Shown here: piece after piece, positions 55,238-64,000 of the stretch
How the letters are laid out: each line of letters starts with the position of its first letter
Position numbering within the stretch: position 1 is the stretch's first letter
The notes under the pieces: generated by a model
Told to the model about the DNA's origin: nothing
The model's database searches: none
What the model saw: the letters and a program-made list of their open reading frames with translations, nothing else
Program-made: the position numbers and the translations under genes
DNA from: Chenopodium formosanum
Taxonomy: Eukaryota > Streptophyta > Magnoliopsida > Caryophyllales > Amaranthaceae
NCBI GenBank assembly: GCA_024500155.1
Contig: CM044858.1
Location: forward strand, 25,748,786-25,812,785
Length of the DNA stretch: 64,000 nucleotides
Direction: 5' to 3'

Positions 55238-56814
55238 TGACAAGGTAATAATCGCGTCGTCAAACGACTACACCTAGATCAAATACAATTTATACAACCT
55301 AAACAAACCTAATACGAGTATAAGGCAAGCATAGGGGTCGAACCACAGAGAACGGAAAAACACCACCAAATGTTATCGACAATTAAGCTAGTCCGGAATA
55401 GGAGAAAAATAACTAAAGTCTAAATGTGCTAAAACAAGAAATAAAACATTAAGGGAAATGGTCTAGGAGTAGCATTCACTTGGACATAAACAAAGGCATA
55501 GGAGTTGAATTAATTATGAACTAAACATGCTCGAATATCGAAGTAAGGTCCAATCTAACCGCCTTCCGGGGCTAATCAGCTTCTCCTAACATAGCCTCTA
55601 TGTTTCCACATTAGAACCATATACTAGGAGGTACTATCAAATAACAATTGATATAAATGAACTTAGCTAAGTCAACTTCCGTTTCATGTTAGCAAAGATT
55701 CACTCCCAATCAACTAACAACATGCATTTTGCAAGTAGATTGAAGAACATCAAGCATATAAAGACTTTAATCACAATAAATCAATTCCAAACCCTTAAAC
55801 ATTCTCAAGATCCAACTACACCACAACCATCCCCTTAATGGGGAAATTACTCACTAATCATGATAACAACAAGATTAATCAACAAATAATCAAGAATCAA
55901 CATGATTAACAAGCAATACCAACAACAAAAACAATAATCAAAATAAAACAATAAAAATAGAGGAGAGAGAGTTAGAGATTCTCATTGATTGAAGATGAAA
56001 GTCTACAAACAAGATGATCAATCTTCTTCTTCAAAATCCAAGCTCAACAATGGTGAAACCCTCACTTTCTCTCTCTAAACCACTCTAATCCTAAGCTAAA
56101 CCTAGAGAGAGAAGCTCTCCTAAAACTAGGGAAAAAAAAGATCTAAAAGAATGAAGTTCTCCTTTTACAAAACAAGCCCCGCAATATATAAAGAATCGCG
56201 CAAAAACGCTGAACAGGACCCGCTGTGCGCCCGCGCAAGGATCTGTGCGCCCGCGCATGGTAGCTGTGCGCCCGCGCATGGTAGCTGTGCGCCCTCGCAG
56301 CGGTCTGTGCGCCCTCGCAGCGGCCTGCGCTCCCTCGCAGCAGCCTGCGCGCCCGCGCATTTGTGGGTTGCGCGGCTAGTGCTTAGGTGTGCGCGCCCGC
56401 ACGGTGTGGGTGTGCGCCCGCGCACATGTCGCGCACAGGCCGCGCAAAACTTTCTGCCTCGATTCTGCAATTTCGCCAATTTTGCGCGGGTTCTCACAGG
56501 GCTGCGCGCCCGCACATTATTTGCGCCCTTGCACCTTGCTTTCTTCGATTCTTCTCTCATGCTTCCTTGGCTTCTTCTTTGCAATCCAAGACTTCAAATA
56601 CCTAAGCACAAACACCAAGGGAAGCAATAAGGTATAGGGAACGGTGCAAACACACAATGAAGGCAAGCATACAACAATATACGCGATTTCATTAAAATCA
56701 CATCGAGACATGTATGCACGCATTATTTGAACAAAACAACTACAAAACACCCTAAGACAACCTAAAACAAGGCATAAAACACTATCCTAGGAGTGACATA
56801 AATGTCACTCATCA
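55238..56814 (-). mobile_element. 5' LTR of the gag-only element
   Basis: 1577 bp, nearly identical to 49644-51210. Differences by eye are about seven substitutions, a one-base indel near 56779, and copy-number changes of GCGCCCGCGCA-type units near 56240-56360. Confidence 0.95.
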
Positions 56815-57439
56815 CTCGTGGCTTAGGCCATAGGGCCGGTTACTATGGGAATCTTGGGGAATATGGGAGCATGTGGGAGAGGACATGTGGCACAAGGACA
56901 GTATTGAGTGGGGAACAAGTATGGTCCCCTACTCTCCATGTGGTCCTCACCAACCCATTTCACTTGGTAATGCCACTTGTAAATTTATTATTAGTTTGCA
57001 ATTTTAATTTAATTTAATTCAATGATCCCACATTGATGGGATAGAAATTCCCACTCATACTTTCCTCTATAAATACCAACCTTGGGATTTGGAGTAAAGT
57101 GCTTGAGTGGGAGTTAGAAAGAGCATTCCATATTTTTTGGAAAACTCTAAAACTCCATTAACACTTGGGTTTCGGTCGGACCTTGCTAACTCCAAGGTAG
57201 CGGACCTAAAAAGTCGTGTTCGTCCTTTGTGGATGGATACCGTTGGAGGCACGGCATTTGCGGTGCTCAAGGCTTTGAAGTAAGAGCCCGTTTTGTGAGG
57301 GCAAAGCTCGCTTCAAGTATATGATTCATTCTTCCTTTTCTTGTGATTATTTTTTTATGCTTTATGGTTTTATTAATTACGAGTGGTTCCTTGGGTCGGG
57401 GTTGTTTCCGTGGTGAGTCGGACTCACCAAACCCCAACA

Positions 57440-57907
57440 GTCCGGGGACAAGCTGACCTACAACCCACGTTCGGGGACAAGCGGACCATCTACAACCCAC
57501 GTTCGGGGACAAGCGAACCACCATCATTTCACAACGCAAGGTTCTCAATACACAAAGACTTGCCTCATCATCAGACAAGTTTTTCCTCAAGCATGGAAAA
57601 TTTTCATCTATCGACTTTCCTTAAGCATGGAAAGTATCTCAACGTGACATCATCCGGTGGATTTCTTCAAGCATAGGAAGCTACCAAACTCATTTGCCAC
57701 TGATACACTAGTGTCAGATACGCATTCTATCCCTTTACTCTTTTATTTGTGGAACTAACATTTTTCTGCAGGTATCGGCGTATACAGAGTGATTTAGGTT
57801 GCATAACGTCTTAAATCATTCTCCTTCCCAATCGACTACTTTGACAATCGTTTTCGAAACTGACGTGTCAACAAACTCAGTCAAACGGCGCCAAAATTTT
57901 ATAGGGA
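57440..57907 (+). repeat. End of higher-order repeat copy 2
   Basis: Continues the 32-bp array after copia C2 (about 2.5 units, 57440-57525), then the AAGCATGGAAAGTATC block, then the segment with ACTAGTGTCAGATACGC ending ACTCAGTCAAA (57890), as in copy 1 at 32433. The next 17 bp differ from copy 1. At 57908 a second gag-only element begins. Confidence 0.85.
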
Positions 57908-60302
57908 TGATTTAGGTCGTTGGTCTACTACCCTTAATCAAATTAATTATTTATAACCTAAACTACCCTAATACAAGTATAGGGGTAAGTAAAGGGTCGA
58001 ACCCAAAAGGACTAAGTGTATCAATTTGTGCCAACTAGAATACTACGGACGGTTGTGAGGTAAAGAGAGATTAAACTAAACACAACTAGGAGGAAACAAC
58101 TAAAACTAGGGAAATTGGAATCCAAATACATCAATGCGTTGAACAACATCATACAATTAGATGAAAATGACCTTGATTAGGAACAATCAACACATTTAAC
58201 TCACTCTCGCACAATTAAGCATGTTAATCATCCTACTAAACTAATTGACTCTCGTGTAACTAGCCTAGCAAAGGTATGGAAGAATTTAGGGCTCTCAACT
58301 AACTCACTCTCACGCAATTGATTGAAAACAGAATTAAGAACATAGAATCAATTAGCTAGAAAGATTCTAATCCATAAAAGCATCATCCATACACAATAAT
58401 CAAGAAACAATTTCATGCTAATAACAATCAATCATTCAATTTATTAACATAACCTTCATCCATTCCCCTAGAACAAAATCTAAGCTAATATGATGAACAA
58501 AAGCATGGAAAACAAGGTAAAACAAGAATAAAAGCAAAAATCAAACAACTAAACTAATTAATCTACTCAAATCAACAAATAAATAAGCAAAAACAATAAT
58601 AAATGAAAACAATAAAGGTGAGAGAAAGCTAAAAAGACTCATTGAATATATGAGAAGAAGAATCCACAAATTATTTCTTCAAAATCCTAAAACTCCATGA
58701 AAAATCCAAGCATTCTCTCTCTAAAACTACTCCTAAACTAGAGAGAGGATCCTAATCTAACCCTAAGAGAGAAAATAAAAGAGGCTAAACTACTTTAATC
58801 TAGGATAAAATTAAATGTTAAGTGTTCAAAGTTTTTAACCCCAAAAAGGGGTATTTACAAGGCTTAAAATAAAATAAAAGAAATTAAAAAGAAATAAAAC
58901 TAAATAAAACATTTAAATAACTAAACTAAAAAAAAATAAAAAAAAATAAAAAGGAAAAAATAAATAAAAGAGGAAAACAAGGAAAATAACCCACGAAATT
59001 AGACCCCCAATTTTCACCATCTTCATTTCGTGGCTGCCCTGAATTTTCATCACCACCACCTCACCATCATCAATGGAAATCATCAAACATCATGTTTCAT
59101 CTTCGGTCTCAGCCGTTTGATCTCGCTAAATGCCATGTGCGAAGCTCGTGAGGTGGTTCGATCAAACCAAGGAATGGTTCGATCAAACCAAGGAAAGGTT
59201 CTATCAAACTTTGGGTTGGTTCGGTCGAACCATGGGTGTGTTCGACCACACCTCTTCAAATGACAAAACATCGAACGATTCTAACTGTTTTTACACTTAT
59301 ACTTGGACCGAACTCTTCAATGAGTTTGCCCGAACTCGATTGATTTGTTGCTCTGATTTTGGCGCTTGATTGAAGGGCCGAATTGCGGGTGTGAATTGGT
59401 TGTTTGTGTGAGCAAGGCTGCTGGTGGTCTTGGTGGATGCAAATTTTGGGGTGTGAGATGCGGTGGCTGGTGGTTGGAGGTGTGGGAATGCGTGAGGTGG
59501 TTTGATGATTGATGGTGGTTTTGGTGATTGTTGTTGCGTGAAGGTGAGAAGATGAACTGGAGCAGGGGTTAATGGTGGCTGTGAAGGCTGAGATTGGTGG
59601 GAGTGCGTGGCAGGTGGTGGATGAGATGGAGTTGCGGCTGGCAGCGTTGCTGCTGTTATTGTTGTTGGTGAATTGGGGTGAGATGCGTGGGAGATTGCAG
59701 GGCTGATGGGTGATGGTGGTAATGTGAGTGGAGGTGGAGATTGGTAACTAAGGAGATGGTGCAGCAGGGAGCAGGGGAGAATAAGGTTATGGTTTGGTGA
59801 AGGATAAGACTGGCAGCAGGGGAAGAGCAGCAGGGAGCATTGTGAATTGTGCTCGTTTGGCATCAACTAGCGAACCGAACCTTAATCCAACACTCCTACA
59901 AACAAAACCAAACACGAGGGTAAATTCAAGAGATAAAATAAAATAAAATAAAAATCATGATAAAGATAAAATAATATAAATAACTAAAAAAAATAAAATC
60001 AACAGAAAATAAACAAAATAAAATAAAAAAAAGTGAACTTGAAAATAAAAGAAAATAAAAAGAGGAAAACTAGGAATTACTAAATAACAAGAACTAAAAA
60101 CTTAAAATATAAACAATAAAAATAAGATAATTTAAATAAATTAAGCAAATAAGCTAAAAACTACTAAAATACTCAAAATAAAGAAGAAAGACGAGAATAA
60201 GCAAATAAAAGAAATAAAGGACAAAATGGGCTAAATTATTGGAAAATAAGCCGCAAAACGACTCAATAAACACCCTAAAAGTGACATAAAAGTCACGTAT
60301 CA
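57908..60302 (-). mobile_element. 3' LTR of the second gag-only element
   Basis: 2395 bp, longer than its relatives. As displayed it starts TGATTTAGGTCG and ends GTCACGTATCA. It has A-rich tracts (58880-58990, 59930-60160), a GC-richer central part, and about five 20-bp palindromic units (59155-59253, type GGTTCGATCAAACCAAGGAA). The inverted repeat CTCTCTCTA/TAGAGAGAG is at about 58708-58747. Confidence 0.88.
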
Positions 60303-60341
60303 AATTCCCCCAAGCAAAACTTTTGCTCGTCCTCGAGCAAA
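60303..60341 (-). promoter_or_regulatory. Polypurine tract and hairpin of the second element
   Basis: Minus-strand PPT CTTGGGGGAATT beside the LTR, then a hairpin TTTGCTCG/CGAGCAAA (60322-60341) with the same TCCT loop as in the first element. Confidence 0.8.
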
Positions 60342-62565
60342 TTAACATGAAACACAAGATAAAGAGAATGATTTATTCAAGCAGAACTAAGACACTAAAG
60401 GAGACAAGAATGTACACTAACTCACTTTCGTAGGAATCACGGTCAATTTTAGCAACTAAAGACAAGCCCTTTAAACCCCTAGATCGCCCTAGAGGACGAG
60501 TGTGCTCTCGTGAGGGTGTCCTAAGAGTTTAACCCACAACTCTGGACAAAAACCAAGGTAAGGCAATAAAAAGAAAAGAGAAAGAAAACACAAAGTTCAT
60601 ATTTGGAAAAGAGATAGGAACAAACACCAATGAATGCAAACCTTTCTAAATAGACAAATGTATGCACGTTCCAAGATGTTAGTGGTTGATTGAAACATAA
60701 CATATGCTAAGCATAGAGAACTAATGAGTACTCAATCCACCCTAGCCCCAACCAATCGAGCCGCGTTCTCTCCACTAGCTTCAAATCAACCCTTAAGTTA
60801 GCTTCTCATGATTCCTCGAAGGAACCGGAAAAAGATAAAGAAATGAAAATCATTGAGAAGGTAATCCGGACATCTCAACTATGCATACTTTCTCCATAGG
60901 CTTGAAGTTTATCTCCCTCCACCGTTCTTTGACCTAACCCCACTAAAGTCTAAGGGTCTTTTCATGGGTTGTAACGTAAGGCTAGGGATCAAGGAGGGTT
61001 AAAAAATTGAAAATTTTTGTGATATTTCCTAAGTAAAGCAAAAAAGTGGCCTACTCTCAAAAACAAACTCAAGAAGTCACAAAAATATCAAACAAAAATA
61101 CCAATAATGCCATCTCCCCCAAGCTTACTCAACACTAACACACAATATGTACAAAAAATGAAGGAACGCTCCCCCCAAGCTTGAACGAAACATTGTCCTC
61201 AATGCTTAAACTAGGGTAAAAAACGAAACCAAACTAAAATATATTTGTGTTTTTTGTTTCTTATTCAATTTTTTTTTTTTTTTTTGGTGTCCTTGCCTTT
61301 TTTTAACCATGGACAACTTTTTCTTGAAACTTCATTTGATATTCTTGAATTGCATCTTTCTTTTCAAACTTTTCTTGCATATTCTTTTCAAGCTCAACTT
61401 TCAGTACCGTACTTAAACCAATTCTCAAAATGTCTTGTTCATGATCAACACTCTCAAAACTCAAACCTCACATGCCAATGCTTCACTAACTGAGAGGGTT
61501 GGTAAACATAGGCCATTAGGTTTGTAACGCGGTTTAAACAAGAGCGGGAAACATTAGGCTCAAATTGGTTGATAAGTAGGTTGATGCAAAATAGAAAATC
61601 AAATTTGTAACAAAGCAAAAAGAAGATAATGAAAAATGAGAAAAGGTGCCCTTTTCCTCCCCTAGAATGGCTCGGTCACGATCTTGGGAGCTAGAGGTCA
61701 AAACAAGGATTAAGACATGCATAGTCAAGGATCCTAAATTGCCGCTCAACAAGGTGATGAAGGCTAGAACAAATGAAGCTCACAAGGGATTACAACCAAA
61801 CAAATACCAACCAAGGATTTCAAATCTACTATAGAGAGCAACTCCATCTTACCACATTCCCGTGAACTAAGGCTTCATGGACCCCTAAAAGTTCTTAAAC
61901 CGGCTACCTTAGCATATAGTATCCTAGAGTCAACCAATGACATTCTCAAACAGTGCATACATTTACTACTTAGGAAGAAAAACATTCAAGAATGCAAGTC
62001 CCAAAATAGAATGTCCAAAATAAGAACAAACAAAACACATTTTGTCAAAATTACCTTGAAAGTAAACAAAAATCTTTTTGGACTTTTCAAAATATAAGAA
62101 AAGACATGGAAATGCATAAACTCAAGTGCATGACATAAATGAACCAACATTCTACCCAACATGATAGAATACCCTCCCCCCAAGCTTGAATGAGACAATA
62201 TACTCAATCATAAACCAAATAATCCATGAGAGGGGAAAAGAAAGAAATCAATCCAACAAACAAACACATGTTCAACAAGTCACCAACCATTAGAGGAGGG
62301 GCTAGGAAAGATATTACCGGATATAGGTGGGTGTAAATACCCACAAATGAACCAATTTAACCTTTCAAAGCCAATTTTTGTCTTAAAATTGCATCTTGGT
62401 TTCCACGTGCTAGCAAAAATAAAAGTCAAACTTCCTTGTTTCTTGATCCAAACCAATGCATAAGTGTATATCAAGTCATGTACCTAGCAAAAGACACACA
62501 AACATTTCCATGAGCGAAAATCTAATCTAAAAAGAAAACAAAATGAAAGCAATAAAAACCTCGGG
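60342..62565 (-). other. Conserved non-coding region of the second element
   Basis: No coding seen. Long collinear similarity to 51251-53408, including a T run (about 61266-61284) at the place of the 47-T run in the first element. Confidence 0.75.
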
Positions 62566-64000
62566 TTACTTCCCGAGAAAGGCTTGTTTAATGTCCAAGC
62601 GAGACCGCTCTAGTAAATAATATTGCAACGAACGCAATAGCTTATCAAATGCACTACTATACATTTCATAGGATAACATGTAGGCAAATGATGGAAGGAG
62701 GATGTGCAACATGATTATTGCACGTAAGTGAGGAGGAAGATGCCAAAAGAAGGAAGAAAAATCAAAAGAAAAATCAAGAAAATAAGAAGAGAAAGAAGAA
62801 AAAAAATTAGGCAAACTCTCCTCAAAATATTTTTGGGTGGCACAATCACCCATTTCCTCAATAATGGGAGGATGAGAAGGAAGAGTCTCATCAAATAAGA
62901 GAGGGTCCTCAATAGGCTTTAAGACAAAAAAGGGGAGGAACATATGATAGTAGGGGATGTGGTCAAATTTCTTTGAAAAAGTGACATGAGGAAGGGAGGG
63001 AAAAACAATAGTCTCATAAAGCCTCACATCACCAATGAGGGCATGAAAATCAATCATAGAATCCTCAAAAGAACACTCATGACTCACATCTCCCTCAAAC
63101 AAAAACTCTCTAAGAATAACAACCTCATCGTCCTCTCTATCACAACGATGCACAACCACTCCCTCAACAAACTCAAAGCTTAGAGTCTCAAAACCGTGCA
63201 TAAAAGGATAAAGGTTTCTCTCAAACTCATCCCTTTCCTATGAGGCATTGCCAATGAACTCTCTCAAAAGGATATAATGCTTGGTTACTCCTTCAATGAA
63301 TATACTAGAAATAACCTCAAAAGAATCCAAAGACTCATGGATAGAAGGGTCACAAACATGCAAGATAGACTCATCAAGATCGGGAAGGGGGTTGGAATCC
63401 TCAAAATTGACATTTTCTTCATTCTCAACTCTTACACCATCACTCAATGGACTCTCAATCTCTCTTGATTGCTCAAACTCATCATCATCATCCTCATGAA
63501 ATTCCTTATTCAAACATGAAGATGTCTTACTCACATCCTCACCAAGGGAAGCTCTCAAACGGGGTGAATAAGGGGAAGGATAGCACTCAAGCTCGAATGG
63601 AGAATGAAAAGGATCAATATCCTCAAAAATCCTCTCATCACAAGAAAATCTCTCCTCACCTTCACACCCTTGGCCCATATCATTCTCAAAAACACTCTCA
63701 CACTCCAAATGAGGTGCCTCACATCCATTTACACCAACCATATCACTCATCACTTGGGCAAGCCTCACTTCTCTCAATTTTTGTTCCTCTTAAAGCTCTT
63801 AGAGTTGTTGGGTGAGATATTGCATTTGAGAAAGGATTTGGGCATAAATGTTATCGGGTTAAGGTTCATGATAAAAATCAAATTGCATATCCTCAAAATT
63901 AGCACAAACCTCATCACAATGAGCATAAGAGGAGAAGGGGTCAACATGCATATTTTGGATCATCACAAGGCACATTAAAGCATCAAGAGAATTCATGCAA
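62566..64000 (-). pseudogene. Gag-like gene of the second gag-only element, 5' end outside window
   Basis: A single minus-strand frame from the window edge to a stop at 62566. It has stops at about 63847, 63802 and 63793 and a TAG at 63238, where the first element has Trp (NASWDLDEFE). Conserved parts: SFEDSMIDFHALIGDVR, FFWHLPPHLRAIIMLHILLP, FDKLLRSLQYYLLERSRLDIK. The last residues differ by a frameshift from the first element. The middle is acidic and Ser-rich, as in the first copy. It is non-functional, but its C-terminal third is much better conserved than its middle. Confidence 0.85.

Larger units (their letters stand above)
49644..56814 (-). mobile_element. Complete gag-only gypsy element (TR-GAG-like), very young
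   Basis: 7171 bp, minus strand. LTRs 49644-51210 and 55238-56814 begin TG and end CA as displayed. A perfect duplication CTCGT flanks it (49639-49643, 56815-56819). The 5' LTR is on the right, followed by a tRNA-Asp PBS (55217-55234), one 567-codon ORF (55112-53409), 2.2 kb of non-coding sequence and a PPT (51211-51224). No protease, RT or integrase is present, so it must use enzymes from an autonomous partner. By eye the LTRs differ by about seven substitutions plus length changes in the GC array. Confidence 0.95.
40263..57439 (+). mobile_element. Ty1/copia element C2, complete, with a nested gypsy element
   Basis: 5' LTR 40263-41563, PBS, long leader, gag-pol 44145-48080, PPT, and a 3' LTR 48957-57439 that contains a complete gypsy insertion (49644-56814). 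A perfect 5-bp duplication GTCCG flanks the element (40258-40262 and 57440-57444). Without the nested element it is about 10.0 kb. The two LTRs differ at several percent of positions, so it is clearly older than its insert. Confidence 0.95.
48957..57439 (+). mobile_element. 3' LTR of copia C2, split by a nested element
   Basis: First part 48957-49643, second part 56815-57439. Joined length without the insert and one copy of the duplication is about 1307 bp, against 1301 bp for the 5' LTR. TATA box at about 57067. Confidence 0.93.
57908..64000 (-). mobile_element. Second gag-only gypsy element, older, runs off the window
   Basis: Same layout as 49644-56814 but diverged: 3' LTR 57908-60302, PPT and hairpin (60303-60341), conserved non-coding region, and a decayed gag (64000 down to 62566). 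Its 5' LTR lies right of the window. The target-site duplication cannot be checked; the left flank is AGGGA. Confidence 0.88.

Noticed and set aside
57889..57902. CGGCGCCAAAATTTT next to an LTR, resembling a reversed tRNA-Asp PBS
   Set aside because: Only about ten bases match and the sequence then departs from the tRNA; the nearby LTR is a 3' LTR in its orientation, so a PBS is not expected there.
59297..59866. 189-codon Pro/Ser/Thr-rich frame on the minus strand
   Set aside because: It lies inside an LTR, is low in complexity, has no homologue I recognise, and is absent from related LTRs.
1..64000. tRNA, rRNA or host protein-coding genes
   Set aside because: I looked for cloverleaf-like and rRNA-like segments and for non-element protein domains; only PBS complements of tRNAs and element proteins were seen.

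Overview
The window is a piece of a repeat-dense flowering-plant nuclear genome; I cannot name the species. There is no ordinary host gene I can support. Nearly every base belongs to a transposable element: Ty3/gypsy (Tat-like, Athila/TR-GAG-like, chromovirus-like and Ogre-like), Ty1/copia, and one L1-type LINE. PBS sequences match plant tRNA-Asp, tRNA-Arg and initiator-Met tRNA. Coding regions are decayed, and most stops look like C-to-T or G-to-A changes, as expected of silenced, methylated DNA.

Layout. 1-7711: 3' part of a Tat-lineage element (RT, two fused RNase H halves, integrase, tandem repeats, a spliced antisense gene, LTR). 7743-9012: LTR plus gag start of a second Tat-like element, then a solo LTR at 9013-10577. 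10644-20826: copia element C1 (+), carrying a LINE (12891-17686) and cut inside its RT region by the LTR of a minus-strand copia relative (20827-29155). That relative holds a chromovirus-like solo LTR (24152-26516). 29156-30225 holds an unidentified antisense exon. 30226-31690 is a truncated copia. 31691-32434 and 37881-57907 are two copies of a higher-order repeat built on a 32-bp minisatellite; between them lie an LTR (32435-34514) and leader with a tRNA-Arg PBS.

The clearest history is at 37881-57439. The 32-bp array was hit by a solo LTR (38161-39807) and by copia element C2 (40263-57439, duplication GTCCG). The 3' LTR of C2 was later hit by a complete gag-only element (49644-56814, minus strand, duplication CTCGT) whose two LTRs differ by about seven substitutions. 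A second, older gag-only relative starts at 57908 and runs off the window.

The best candidate for something under-described is this gag-only family (four copies here). It has one long ORF with a conserved C-terminus, about 2.2 kb of conserved non-coding sequence, a conserved hairpin beside the polypurine tract, an inverted repeat near the LTR end, and arrays of short palindromes just upstream of the LTR TATA box. None of the genes forms a host pathway. The functional logic is that of retroelements: autonomous donors (decayed here) supplying enzymes to gag-only or non-coding derivatives.
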